The position numbers were made by a program, and so were the translations under genes. Under the pieces are notes generated by a model that saw only the letters and a list, made by a program, of their open reading frames with translations, was not told the origin of the DNA and made no database searches. 64,000 nucleotides of DNA. It comes from Fulvia fulva. Lineage: Eukaryota > Ascomycota > Dothideomycetes > Mycosphaerellales > Mycosphaerellaceae. The stretch lies in the NCBI RefSeq assembly GCF_020509005.1, contig NC_063012.1, forward strand, positions 6,510,001 to 6,574,000, in the 5' to 3' direction. This document shows, piece after piece, positions 45,362-57,951 of this stretch. How positions within the stretch are numbered: the first letter of the stretch is position 1; every line of letters starts with the position of its first letter.

Positions 45362-46615
45362 TCACGAAAGACTAACAAACCGTCAACTACTCGAGTTATC
45401 CTTATAGGTGACCACGCCACCGATAGAGGTGTTAACCTCGACAACTAGGACACTCTATTCCACTTTAGCGAGTGGACTAATATCCCCTTCTCGAACGCCG
45501 CTACCTTCGGTACCTAGGTAAACGCTAACCCCGATACCGCCTACGCTCTTATTAACCGTACCGTCTCCTCTTTCCGCGAGACCGCCTAGTAGGTCGAGCA
45601 AGTAAACAACTAAGTAACATACCTTTAAGGTATTATAAACACCTTCTAGAACCTCGCCCCGTACGCCGACGATAACCGCTACTAGTACTTCTCTAAGAAG
45701 GTTAACGACCTAGACGAGTTCGACGGTAATAAGAGTAAGTTTGAGGCATTTAAGACACAGCTCACTATTAAGCTATTAGCTAATGCCGACCACTTTCTGT
45801 AAGAGAAGGACAAAGTTACGTACGTCTTCTCCCTCCTTCGGGGAGACGCCGCGGCTTAGGTATAACACTATATCAACAACGCTACGTAGACTATCGGCTG
45901 CCCGGACGTCCTCACCTTAATATAGGACCTCCGTACTACCTTTAGTGATCTAGACCGTAGAGCTACCGCCTAGAACGCTATCTATAACCTCCTCTAGAAG
46001 AATAAGAGCTTCGCCAAGTACCTCGCGGCCTTTAACCGCGATATCGGGTTTACTGGCTATAACGAAGAGACTAAGAAGAGTACTCTCCGCCGTGGTTTAT
46101 TAGTAGAGCTTCTTCGAGCCCTCGAGGATAAGGACGTCGGTACTATAAGCTTCCGTAAGCTCGTCGAGACCTACTAGCGCCTCGACTCTAATAAAAAACA
46201 CACCGCCTCTCTCCTCGCTTCCCGTTCTTAAGGTCGTTAGCCTCGTAGTCCCGGAAGCCACTTCGCTACTCTACTAGGCGCCGCCGCTCCTACGGCTCTC
46301 CCTCCCGTCTCTATAGGTAACGCTATAGATCTTAGCGCTAGTACCGCCGTCCCTCGAGTCTAGGGCCTCGTTAACAGTAAGCTTACTCCCGAAGAGAAGC
46401 TTCGCCGTCGCTAGGCCGGACTCTATACCTACTACGGCGGTCTAGGCTATATCGTAGCTAACTGTCCGTAGCTCGCTACCCGTAACGCCCGTAACCCGGT
46501 TCGCGGCGCTATCGGCGCTATCGAGCCTACTCCTACTACTCCCGCTAAGTAGGAAAAAGCCTAGGTCTTCCTTATCGACGCGATGAAGACTAAGAACAAC
46601 GTTTACCGAAAGTGA
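45362..46615 (+). pseudogene. gag remnant of G2
   Basis: One frame of 417 codons runs from the LTR edge to TGA 46613-46615, broken only by TAG/TAA codons in place of Trp and Gln. The capsid core (FDGNKSKFEAFKTQL near 45720-45765; EKDKVTYVFSLLRGDAA near 45806-45855) is a typical Ty3/gypsy retrotransposon gag. A single CCHC knuckle near 46420-46470 has its Cys codons turned to Tyr (YTYYGGLGY with CP after it). The original start codon is not certain. Confidence 0.88.
45364..45372 (+). other. Putative self-priming site of G2
   Basis: ACGAAAGAC, 2 bases after the 5' LTR, is the exact reverse complement of GTCTTTCGT at 45255-45263 in the LTR. No tRNA-type TGG start is seen. Same layout as G1. Confidence 0.6.
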
Positions 46616-49600
46616 AGAGAGGAAAGAAGTTGAGGATCAATATAGTATAGCTAGACCTATACGACGAGACGGGTAAGAACTACGCTTATAAACCGTTCGT
46701 TACGAATATAAACATCGGCTTAAAGAAACTCTCTTCTTCCAATCTCACTCTTATAGACATTAGCGCACTAGGCGAGTCTTTTATAGACTATAAACTCGCG
46801 ACCTCTCTTAACCTCGAACCCTAGGAACTAAAGTACCCTCGTACCCTTAAACTCTTTAACGGCACGGAGACTACTACTAGTAAGATTACTTATGTTATAT
46901 ATACGTTAATCACCCTCGGAGGCAAGCGTATGTCGATTACTAGCTTCCTTACGTCCCTACCGCATTAGAAGTTTATCCTCGGCCTCCCCTAGTTTAGACG
47001 ATACCGACCTATTATCGACTAGACTTCCCTTACTATTAGCTTCCCTCTAGAAGTTCCTCCGGTACCTCCGCCTTCTCCGCCGCCTTAGCGCGGTCCTAAG
47101 TATACTAAGATCTTCTAGGTAAACGCTGCTACCTTTACTACTACTACTAAGTAGCCTAAAGCTTAAGTCTTCGCCGCCTCTCTCCGCAATATCGACATCG
47201 CCCTCGAGAAGCTCGATAAGAAGCGTACACCTACCGACCCTACTACGAAGGTCCCTCCTTAGGCACACTACATCCTCTACGTATTCGATACTAAAGCCGT
47301 AGACGAGCTGCCTCCTTATCGCCCTTATAACTATAAGATTAAGCTAGAAGAAGGTATAGAGACACCGTTCGGACCGCTATATTCTATGTCCCGAGAAGAG
47401 CTTATCGTCCTTAAGAGATACCTCGAAGAGAACCTAAAGAAGGGGTTTATTCGAGCGAGCCGTTCTAGCGCTAGTAGTCCCGTTATGTTTGTTAAGAAGC
47501 CCGGCGGTAGCCTACGCTTCTACGTAGACTACCGAGGCTTAAACGCTATTATAAAGAAGAACCGCTACCTAATACCGTTGATTTAGGAGACGCTCGAGCG
47601 CCTCTCTAAGGCCAAGTACTTCACTAAGCTCGATATTATCGCTACGTTTAACAAGTTACGAATAGTAGAAGGATACGAGTATCTTATAGCCTTCCGTACT
47701 CGCTACGGGCTATTCGAGTCGCTCGTTATACCCTTCGGCGTTTATAACGGGCCTAGTACCTTCTAGAACTTTATTAACGACATCCTTTAAGAGTTCCTCG
47801 ATTAGTTCTATACTGCCTATATCGACGACATCCTAGTCTATAGCGAGACTAAGGGGGAGCACCGCGAGTACGTCTATAAGGTCCTTTAGAAGCTCGTAGA
47901 CGCCGGCTTATAGCTCGACATCGACAAGTACGAGTTTGAGAAGACCGAAGTCAAGTTCCTTAGTTTAACTATTACCGTAGACGGCATTAAGATAGACTAA
48001 GAGAAGATCGACGCTATCGTCGAATAGGATGCTCCTACGAACGTTAAGGAGGTCTAGGGTTTCCTAGGCTTTACTAACTTCTACCGCCGCTTTATCTACG
48101 TATTCTCGGGCGTAGTACGCCCTTTAACGAAGCTTACGCGTAAGGGTAAGAAGTTTGCCTAGACCGACGAATACTAGGAGGCTTTTGACTTACTTAAAGC
48201 GAAGTTTATTAAGAACTCGCTTCTATAGCACTTCGATTTCAAACTAGAGACCCGTATAGAGACCGACGTATCCGACGGCGTAGTAGGCGGTGTCCTGCTA
48301 CGACGCCGCTCGCCTAAATCCCCCTAGTTACCTATCGCCTTCCTCTCTAAGAAGATAACCGCTACGGAGTATAACTACGAGATCTACGACAAGGAGCTTC
48401 TCGCTATCGTTAAAGCTTTCGAAGAGTAGCGCCCCGAGCTCGAAGGCTCTACTATGCCCGTCTAAGTAAGCTCCGACTATAAGAACCTCGTCTACTTTAT
48501 AAAGAGCAAGCTACTTAATCGTCGCTAGGCCCGCTAGAGCGAGTTCCTCTCCCGGTTCAACTTTATGATCTCGTACACGCCTAGTAAGGCCAACTCGATA
48601 GCCGACGCCCTTACCCGCCGCCCTAGTAACTCTCTAGTTAATCGAAGAGGGGGCCGGCAAATCGTAGAGTAACAAGTCATTAAAGAGCATAACCTCTCTT
48701 CCGAGCTTTGAGAGTACCTATCGAACGGCTAGCCTACGCTCGCCGCTCCCTTTACTACTCTCGTGCTCGCTCCTACCTACCTTAACGAGAGTAACGATGA
48801 ATCCGAGCCTAAAGAATACGCCTCGGACGCTAAGGACTTGAACGACGATAAAGAGGGCTTAGTAACGACCGACGGCTTATCCGAATTAGACTTTAAGGGG
48901 TTTAATAATAAGGAGCAGCCCGAAGGCATTATAGTACGAGTACGAATAGCGTACGATGCCGACCTAGACGCCTAAGAGTTAGTTTAGGCCCTTAAATCTA
49001 GCGCGAGGACATTCCCGGGCTTCTCGCTATCCGAGTACGAGCTCTAGGAAGGTATCGTCTACTTCCGTAAGAAGCTTTACGTACCGTAGCCCGAAGGCTC
49101 TAATATCCGAGCTAAGATTCTTTAAATCGTCTACGACTCCGCCTCTAGGGGTTACCTAGGCGTAGCTAAGACCTATAAGCTCCTCGCTAGGTATTACTAG
49201 TAGCCGTATTCCTAGAAGGACGTCCGCCGCTACGTACTAAACTACGCTACTTACCGAAGAGCTAAAGCTAACCGCTACCGCCTCTACGGTCTCTTATACC
49301 CTCTCCCGGCTCCTAATCGTCTATAGAAGCACATTACGATAGACTTTATTACCGATCTTCCTTACGGTAAGACCTTTAGCGGCGTGAAAGTAAAGGCCCT
49401 TCTAGTGATCGTAGACCGTTACTCTAAGGACCGGTATATAATCCCGTACTAGAGTATGACCGTAAAGGAGACTACTCGCTTGTTCTACGAATTCGTCTAG
49501 CGCTTTTAAGGCCTCCCGGATAGTATTACCTCTAATAGAGGCACCTAGTTTATCTCGTACTTCTAGAAGCGTCTATATACTATCCTAGGCATTAAGTATA

Positions 49601-50612
49601 ACCTCTCGACTAGTTTTTAGCTATAAACCGACGGCTAGACCGAAATTACGAACGCTATCCTCGAGTAGGTCCTTCGTTACTTCGTCGACTACTACTAGAA
49701 GGATTGGCCTTAGTATATCCCTACGGTAGAGTTCGCTACTCGTAACTAGGACTCGGAGACTACTAGCTACTCTCCCTTCTATACTACGAGAGGTTACTAC
49801 CCTCGTATAGGTATAGAACTAGAAGAACCTCTCCCGCCTACCGAAGACGTAAACGACTAAGTAGTAGACGAGTTCGCTACTATACTCTTATAGATCTATA
49901 AAACAGTTTACGACGAGATAGTATACGTATAAGCAATCTACGAGGATCAAGCTAATCGTCGTCGCTAGCTAGCTCCCGACTACTAAGTAGGCGATATAGT
50001 CTACCTTAACTCTAAGAACATTAAGACGGACCGCCCCTCTAAGAAGCTAAACTAGAAGAACCTAGGTCCTTTTAAGATCACCGAGCGTATTAGTTTATAC
50101 GCCTACCGTCTAGCTCTTCCTACAAACATAAAGATCTACGACGTCTTCTATCCCGTACGCCTTCGGCCGTCGGCTAAGGACCTATTCCTAAACTAAAACT
50201 AAGACATACTAGGTCCTCCTAATAAAGTAGAAGTCGACGAGCCTATTAACCTACCTTCTAACGACTATACCGTCCGTAAGATCCGGGGAATCCGCGTAGA
50301 GCCTAACGACATTAAAGGACTACCGCCGATTAAGTATAAAGTCGAATAGTAAGGTTACCCTAAGTAGGATACCTTATAGGAACCTATCTAACATATTATC
50401 TTCAATCGTTAAGCAATCGAAGAATACTACGCCCGCGTAGACGGCCTAGAAGTCAATATCGGCAGGTTCTTTAAATCTAAGCTCTTCGACGGGGCTTACT
50501 AATAGTGTATCGACTATAACATTAGGCCTAGGCCTAGTACTAAAGCTGAACATCCTCGATATATAGAACTACTACGGCTTCGTAGGAACTTAGCTTTGTT
50601 TGGGGGGGCTAC
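46616..50612 (+). pseudogene. pol remnant of G2 (PR-RT-RNase H-IN-chromodomain)
   Basis: Lies in the -1 frame relative to gag, which suggests a programmed frameshift before decay. Order: protease (DISALGESFID near 46758-46790); reverse transcriptase (open stretch 47386-47586; GVYNGPSTF near 47737-47763; catalytic YIDDIL near 47817-47835 intact); RNase H (DVSDG near 48265, [12 protein letters not shown] near 48391-48426); integrase (DFI near 49338, SNRGT near 49532, followed by a DDE-like region); and a C-terminal chromodomain near 50270-50440 (VRKIRGIRVE, then YKVE-xx-GYPK with Trp codons now stops). Chromodomains bind methylated histone H3 and steer integration to heterochromatin. Confidence 0.9.
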
Positions 50613-51131
50613 TATAATAGTCTCCCTATAGAGTGTATAGAAGGTAGGGACAGAAGAGCCTTAGAGTGCTTAGAAGTCGTTAAGAAGTGACAGTCTAGCT
50701 TAGTGTATAAGCGCTAAGAATTATATACCCCGTAACATTTACTACGGGACCTAGCCCTCCAAATTCACCCCTCTACCAAACCTTAACAGATTCACTTCGG
50801 CTCGTAACTATATAACTCACGGCACTCCCGCGAGTACCCGCGACTACGCTAGACCCTAGAAGAAGTACGTAGAAGACTCGGAACGTAGGGCAGGTTGGAA
50901 TAAGGTTTTGAGCAAAGCTACTAAGCGCGACTTCGTACGGGTTAGCCCTATCGATACGGGGACACGTACTCGCGAGGGTCGCGTATAAATATCTAGCCTT
51001 CCCTAGGCCTCTCTTACTTTCTTCGTCTTTCGTTTTGTATAGCGATTATACTATACCCTTTGTATCTATACTTCGTACCTACATTCTCGCTTTTACCCTT
51101 ATATCTTATAGGCTAGGCTCTCGCCCTAACA
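50613..51131 (+). repeat. 3' LTR of G2 (519 bp)
   Basis: Pairs with 44843-45361. It is preceded by the G7 polypurine tract (50602-50608) and CTAC, and followed by the ATACC duplication. Confidence 0.93.
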
Positions 51132-51136
51132 ATACC

Positions 51137-51282
51137 GCGACCTTATAAGGGTAGAAGTAAGCGTAATAATCTAAATCCGGTCCGAATATATCGGGCTTAG
51201 GGCTTACTTATATAGAAGGAACATCCTAGATATAGACAACCTAGCGTATAAGTATAGCTACCCGTTATAGAACCCGGAATAT
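51137..51282 (+). pseudogene. LINE-III ORF2, last surviving piece
   Basis: Encodes the region equivalent to residues about 1000-1045 of the unmutated ORF2 (IRSEYIGLRAYL near 51176-51212, then Pro-Glu before the Cys/His motif His). It stops inside the Cys/His motif at 51282, where G1 gag sequence begins without any duplication or tail. Confidence 0.82.
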
Positions 51283-51283
51283 A

Positions 51284-53160
51284 CACCGGTGTCGCGCTAC
51301 AATCAGAGATTAATAAAGCTTACTAGAAGGCCTTCGAGGAAGAAGAAGGTAGTAAGATTAAGTTTATAGAACTGTTCGAGTTCAAGCTCGAAGAGAACCT
51401 AGGCGGCGACCTAGACGAGGTGTATCTATTACTCGACGAGGCAGAACACATTCTCGCATCCGAATACTAGAATGTCACCCTAGACAACCTTACGACCCTT
51501 ACATCCTAATACCCGAAGACTACCTACGACTTCGTACTATAAGTAGTTAACACGGCGATTACTAAGGGCAGACAACTCGATATAATAGAGCGAGCTAACG
51601 ACCTCTAGAACACCTAGTATACTACGCTATATACCGAGTATAACCGTATCTATAAGATGCTACGAAGTGAAGAGCTTGTTATATAGAAAATGGTAGCAGA
51701 TCTTAAAAGTAAGAAGGATTACGACCTAGCTAAGTTATAAGAGCTAGAGAAGAAATATAAGGAAGCTAATAACCTATATAAGTAGTTTAGCGAGATCTAC
51801 GAGAAGGAGAAGAAGAAGGTACAAGATGCTAAGGTGAAGAACTAGGCCCTATAACAAGAAGTCGATGACCTAAAGGCTCGGCTTAAGGTAGGAGACACTA
51901 TATAGAACGGAGGTAGGGGCCGCTTAGGCCGCCGACCCTCTCGTTCCCGCCTACGCGAGACCTTACTCGAGTAGCTATTACGTAGGTATCGCGAAGCTAC
52001 TAGTAGAGGTGGCGGTAGCGGTAGTAGTCATGACGATAGAGACGACTATAACCGTAGTAATAATAGCCGAGGACGTAATAACGACCGTCCGCGACTAGGA
52101 CCTAATAATAGTCGTGACTCGAGAATACGTAATACCCGTATCTAGACACTACTAGTTGACCTTCTAGAACGTCTCTTTACTATTAACCGCACCCTTACTC
52201 GCGGTATAGAGATCGGTAAGGGTGTGCCTAACCCTAAGTACTTCAAGAACGATAATGACCCTAATTTCGACAGCTAGTATAGTAGTGTTCTCCTAAAGCT
52301 AACTATAGTAACCTTCCGTACTAAGGCAGATAGTCTACGCTTTGTATATAGGTAGACGGAAGGTGATCCTTAGCGAAGTATTAAGCCGAGGATCCTTATG
52401 CCTAGACAGTAGTCCTTTAACGAGTTTAAGACTAGAGAAGAGTTGTTAGATTAGATAATACGCTAATATAGTATACGTAATAAAGGAACTAAGGCTATAG
52501 TTAACATTACTACCTATAAGTAAGAACAAGGCGAAACCTTTATAGCCTTCTATACCCGCTACTCGAAGTTACGCGCCTAGATATTATAGACCGATAAGAC
52601 CGAGCTTATACTATTCCGTAACCGACTAAACCGTAAGTACTTTATTAAGACCTTGGGCGACCGCGAAGTCGACCGCCGCCTAGATAGTATATAAGACGTT
52701 ATCGAGGAGTGTACTATACTAGACGAGAGCTTCTACGAGACAGATCGACTATACCCGTAGAAGGAGCGCCCCCGAAGTAATAGCAACTCGAACGGTAATA
52801 GCGGCTAGAATAACTAGAATAACGGTAACGTAGTTACTAGTACCGCTACCGGTATAGTAGGTGCCTTAGTATAGCGCCTACTATAGTACGCTAGTACTAA
52901 GAAGAAGGAGGATCTACCGACATATCTATAGAACCTGCCTACGCTTAACCGTAAGTAGCGCGAAGACCTTAAGAAGTAGGGTAAGTACTACCGCTACCGT
53001 ATAAGTTCTTACGTATCGACTAACCCTAAATACCTAATATATAGGTACAATAGCGACTATTGCCTACCGCGTCTACGTAATACTACGCCGAATCCGAACG
53101 TAAACCTTAGTTCCCTAGCCGCCGATCCGTAGTAGGGAAATAGCACGACCGCTACCTAAG
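51284..53160 (+). pseudogene. gag remnant of G1 copy 4
   Basis: Best preserved G1 gag. It starts in the N-terminal acidic region, followed by a Lys/Glu-rich stretch with coiled-coil character (about 51690-51900), an Arg/Ser/Gly/Asp tract (about 51905-52130), the capsid core (about 52190-52760) and a nucleocapsid with Cys codons mostly turned to Tyr near 52980-53080. The frame is continuous except for RIP stops. Confidence 0.78.
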
Positions 53161-56100
53161 CGTAGTAGATAGCGGTTACCCGAACTTCCTAGGACAGAAA
53201 GAGTATAAGATTAAGAGACACGGAATATAAGAGACGGTAACAGACTATAGTAAGTAGCTTAAGATATCGGTATACGTACTAGATAAACAATAGCTAGCTA
53301 TACACCCTTATATATTATTACCCGTAATAATATAATATAGAAAGGCTCGAGGCCTTATAGATTCTACTTCTACCTCTCTCTTTCTTAACTAGAAATTTAT
53401 ACGCAAATATACAATACCCCTGATCCCTTTAACGCAAAGCCGACGACTAACACTAGGAGATAGAACGGCTACTACACGGCAGATTATATACGCGGCCCTT
53501 ATAGACGTAGTTATCGGCGATTATTACGAGTAAATATTATACTACGTTACCGACCTCGAATATAACATCGTCTTTAGCCTACCGTAGCTTATAGCGCATA
53601 ACCTAAACATCTTCTAGGAGATAGGCGAGGTGGCATTTAGATCGGATTACTACTTTAGTTACTATCTATAGAATAAGATATCGATAACAGTACAATCCCT
53701 AAACTATCGCGAGAAGAAGAAGTAGGCACTAGTACGGTACGGACTAGAGCCCTTTACTAGAGAAGTAGCGAGCTTTATAGTAGGAGGGGCGGAGCTGAAC
53801 GTCTTATTATATGACCTAGAAGACATAGACGATAAAGAAGTAGACTACTAGGGCGTTTCTTAACGCGCGTAGGGAATGTACGCGTACCGGCCTAGGGCTA
53901 AGTACTTCTATATTATGCCTACTAGGCGTAAGAGCGACGACGGAGAGCTTAAGCTAAGTGTAATAGCTACTAATAATCTAGACTAATTCTTGAACAAGTA
54001 GTTCAATTACAACCCGAAGGAGAAGTTGCCGCCGATATACTACGATATTACGGACGCTTTCTTAGCTAAGGATTATAAAGGACTCCTACCTTACCGACTA
54101 GGCGTAGATTATAAGATTCATATTAAGCCTAATAGTCTATAAGAGCTACTATACCGCAAGCCCTACGGCCTAGCTAAGAAGGAGAACGAGGTAGTTAAGA
54201 AATAGCTAGACGAGTAAATATCTAAAGGGAAGGTACGGAAAGTAGGGCAAAAGACGAGCTAGTCTCCTATACTAGTACTAGTAGTACGTAAGCCTAGAGG
54301 TAGGCTACGTATTTATATCGACTATAGAGGATTAAATGCGATTACTATTAAGAACCGGTATCCGATTTCCTTAATATAAGGGACGCTTAACCGTATATAT
54401 AGTAAGAAGTACTTTACGAAGCTAGACATTATAGTAGTCTTTAATAAGTTACGGATAGCTAAAGGGTACGAGTAGTTAACGGCGTTTACGACACGATACG
54501 GTATCTACGAGTGTCTAGTATTACTATTCGGCTTGTATAACGGACTAGTATCGTTCTGATTATACATTAATCAGGTCTTATAAGAACACCTAGACGACTT
54601 TGTATCGGCTTACCTAGATAACGTACTTATCTTTAGTAACACCTTAGAGGGGCATATTAAACACGTACGGAAGGTTCTTACCAAGCTACGCGATGTAGGA
54701 CTTATAGTAGACATCGATAAAAGCGAATTCTACTAATAGAAGGTGAAGTATCTTAGGCTAATTATAACCCCTAACGGTATCGAGATAGACCTTAAGAAAC
54801 TCGAATGTATTTAGACATAGGAAGCTCCTAAGAACCTAAAGGATATCTAGGCCTTCCTTGGATTTACTAACTTCTATAGGCGGTTTATCGAAGCATTTTC
54901 GCGTATAGCTACTCCTCTTATAAACCTGACTAAGTCGGACGGACTAAGCAATTATAAAAACAGAAGGATTTAATGGTCACTAGATTGCTAACGAGCCTTT
55001 AACAATTTGAAAGCTACGTTTAGTAAAGCCGGCATGCTCGTACATTATATACTAGGCAGGGAAACGGTAGTAGAGACAGATTCTTTAGATTTTGTGAACG
55101 CCGGCGTGCTTTCGTAGTATAACGAGAAGGGTGTACTCTATCCTATAGCCTTCTACTCGAAGAAGTTAAGTCTATAGGAGTGTAATTATAAAATCTATAA
55201 CAAGGAACTGTTAGCTATTATTAAGGCTTTTAAGGAATAGTGACCCGAGCTCGCCTACGAAGTAGATAATAAGGACTTATAGCTAGTCAAGATTTATACC
55301 GATTATAAGAACCTAGAATACTTTATAAAGACAAAGTAGCTAAATCGGCGATAAGCGCGTTAGGCTAAGTTCTTGTCACAGTTCAACTTTAAGATATTAT
55401 ACCGTCTAGGACTTTAAGGTACAAAGCTAGACAGCCTAACGAGACGTAGCTAGGACCTTCTATAGGGGGTAGACGACCCTCGGAACTAGTATCAGTATTA
55501 GACATTACTGCCTCCTAAGCGCTTCCTTAAGATCGCCTTACTATAGGCAATAGTAGAAGATACGCCGGAAGAAGAGGAACTAGTATAGCTAGACCCTAAA
55601 GCTAAAGAGTTTATGCCTATAGAACGAGATACGCCTACTAAACAACCGGCGACGCGTAAAAGTCAACGGGAAGCCGAATTCGAGTATCGAATGTCGACGG
55701 CGTACGTAACCGATAACGAGCTCAAGACTGCGATTTAGGACCTATAGAAAGACCGCACTCCTACACTACTATAGAGAGCGAAGATTTACCTAGTATACTA
55801 TAAAGTAGATGGCGACCTACTATATATTCGAAATCAATACGACGGCTAGAGCTTATAGGTACTAAATGACTAAGCCTTATAGACTAGGATAATTAAGATA
55901 AACTATAACGCTCTAGTAGTAGGCTATCTAGGACGAGCTCGTACTTATAGACTCGTAGTACGTAAATTCTACTAGCCTAGATTAGCGAGATCCGTACGTA
56001 GATACACCGCGAATTACCGTACCTACCGTATAACAAAATCTCTACACTCCTAGCCACTAGGATTATTATAGCCACTTCCTATTCTAGATCGGCCTTAGAA

Positions 56101-57700
56101 ACATATTATAGTCGACTTCGTTATCGGACTCCTAGATAGTACTCTTAACGGTATAGTCTATAACAACATTATAACCGTTACTAATAGGCTTACTAAGGAA
56201 GTCGAGCTGATCCCTATTAGGGCAATAATAGTACAGAATGCGGCAAGGCTTTTCCTTAAACATATGTTCTGTCGGCGCGGGTTTCCTAACACTATTATAT
56301 TAGACCGCAGTTAGTAGTAGGTTACTACCTTCTAGAAGAAACACTATAAGATGCTCCGTACAAATCGCAAGCTAAGTTCTTCGTATCACCTAGAAACTAA
56401 TAGACAGTTAGAACGTACTAACTAGGCGATAGAACAGTATCTTCGTATATTCACTAATAAGGTATAGGAGAACTAGGTAGAATGGCTATGCCTTGCTTAG
56501 TTCGCGATTAACGATTACCTATCCGAGACTACTAGTATGTCGCCGTTCTACGCTACCTTAGGCTACAACCCTAAGTTTATAGAGCGAGTTGACCTAAACG
56601 CTAGAAAGGAGGGAGGACTGACCACTCTCTAGCGACTAGATACGCGATTAGTAGAAACCTTTATACGTCGAATTTGCGAGCTTCATAAGCACCTTTAAGA
56701 GAATATACGAATGTTATAAGCTCTCTAAGTAGAAGTAGCAAACCGCTACTGAAGCATTCCTCTAGACTATAAGGTAGGTAATTAGGTATATCTTAGTACT
56801 AAGAATATCTATACGACTCGACTATCTAAGAAGCTAGATAGGAAATATACCGGCCCTTACTAGATCACGGAAGTTATGCCGGCTAGACTCTCTTATCGAC
56901 TAAAACTATTAGACGCTCTAGTAGGACTTAATAACTACTTCTATACCTCACTACTATGACGAGCCGACCACCCCGATTTCCTACTACTTGAAGGGTAGTA
57001 TCTAGCGCCGCCACTACCGATAACTATCGAACCTAATACTACCGAGGCTAATATAGCAGCCGATATAGTAGTAGCACCTACGTATATATACGAGGTAGGA
57101 AAGATCCTTAATATATATACCCGTAAGCGGGTAGGCAAGGTGAAGAAGGGGCATAAGCGTAAGGTAGATATATAGTATAAGGTGAAATAGGCTAGATATT
57201 AGAACGAGGAGGATAGTAAGACCTAGTAACCTATAGAGGACATACTTAAACACGCGGCCGCCGCTATTATAGACTTTTACTATAACCGGCCGGAGTTGTC
57301 TACGCCTATAGGCTTCGTAGCTCTATCTAACTAGTCCCTACTAGCTACTAAGGTGCTCGGGCTTAATACGATCAGGGTCATTCCGAAAGACACCGTTACG
57401 AATGAGTCGCCTCGAGCCTTACCTCTAATAGAATCTGCTCCGTATATGTTCGATACTCGAGTAAAGCCTATAGAGCCTATAATAATACCTAACTTTGGTT
57501 ATAAGGATTATACGCGAGTACTAGCCGAAGATAGACGTAGGTCTAAGGCAAGCTAGCTAACTAGGCAATATATTTCTCGAAGGAAGCCGGTCGAGGATAG
57601 TCTTAATAGAGCGAATGCGATGTTATCGGATGACGATAGGGTACTAGAGGATGATTAGGCGTTCGCGCGATTATAGAGCTCGATAGACAAGTGGCCTTAT
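53160..57700 (+). pseudogene. pol remnant of G1 copy 4
   Basis: Protease (ALIDVVIGDYYE-like near 53496-53530, active Asp kept); reverse transcriptase ([12 protein letters not shown] near 54306-54342; mutated catalytic motif YLDNVLIF near 54611-54634); RNase H (ETDSLDF near 55075; KELLAIIKAFKE near 55204-55240); integrase (HHCC region near 55940-56030; DDE region about 56110-56440); and a chromodomain-like C-terminus near 57160-57290 (YKV, then two Trp positions as stops). Further open stretch at 57353-57556. All Trp and many Gln codons are TAG/TAA. Confidence 0.82.
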
Positions 57701-57750
57701 AAGGTAGATAACGCTTAGAGGACTAAGGCGTGTTTTAGGAGGGGGGATAC

Positions 57751-57934
57751 TATTACGGGTAGCCCGCGACCCCCTACTATAGCTACGTCGGCCCGGCTGA
57801 ACCGCGGACCTTCCGTATCGGGTTAGTACGTCTTAGCTTTGCTTTATAACTTCGCCGCGCCTCGCGCTCCTCTTTTGTAGCTTCGTAGAACAACAACTAT
57901 CTCGTTCGGACCCTATAATACGCGCGCCCTTATA
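57751..57934 (+). repeat. 3' LTR of G1 copy 4
   Basis: 184 bp, starts TATTACGGG and ends CCCTTATA; preceded by the polypurine tract AGGAGGGGGGA (57737-57747). Confidence 0.92.
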
Positions 57935-57951
57935 ATATATATATATATATA
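57934..57951. repeat. (AT)n microsatellite
   Basis: A run of AT dinucleotides between the G1 3' LTR and the pogo element; the last TA (57950-57951) is the left target duplication of the pogo element. Confidence 0.85.

Larger units (their letters stand above)
44843..51131 (+). mobile_element. G2: complete RIPed gypsy chromovirus (6289 bp)
   Basis: LTRs of 519 bp at 44843-45361 and 50613-51131. The 5-bp target duplication ATACC is at 44838-44842 and 51132-51136. The internal region holds a priming site, gag, pol with C-terminal chromodomain, and a G-rich polypurine tract at 50602-50608. The two LTRs differ at a scatter of C/T and G/A positions, as expected from independent RIP. RIP stops occur in both genes, but frames are otherwise continuous, with no indel evident in gag. 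Confidence 0.94.
15648..51282 (+). mobile_element. LINE-III platform element, split into six pieces here
   Basis: A single old plus-strand LINE can be reassembled by removing each flanked insertion. The pieces are 15648-16058, 28041-28507, 31102-31137, 36143-39170, 44078-44842 and 51137-51282. Across each gap the flanking bases are duplicated (CTAGG; TAACTAAAGTAG; TACTAATAATTTATAG; GACCTACTACAATATATAG; ATACC), and the encoded ORF1 or ORF2 frame resumes. Its 5' end lies left of G1 copy 2, between about 8360 and 8402. Its 3' end (last part of ORF2, UTR and tail) is missing because sequence switches to G1 at 51283. Protein remnants are clearly related to, but distinct from, LINE-I. Confidence 0.85.
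51283..57934 (+). mobile_element. G1 copy 4: 5'-truncated RIPed gypsy element
   Basis: It starts abruptly inside gag (equivalent to about 15088 in copy 2), so about 550 bp including the 5' LTR and priming site are missing. It then runs through gag, pol, polypurine tract (57737-57747) and 3' LTR (57751-57934). The junction also removes the 3' end of LINE-III, so a single deletion or ectopic recombination explains both losses. No target duplication can be shown. Confidence 0.88.

Noticed and set aside
47047..47268. 73-codon minus-strand frame with Arg-rich end
   Set aside because: Antisense to G2 pol between protease and reverse transcriptase.
57014..57253. Minus-strand frames over the G1 C-terminus (56941-57253, also 27042-27275)
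   Set aside because: Present in both G1 copies only because they are homologous; antisense to the chromodomain region, no protein evidence.
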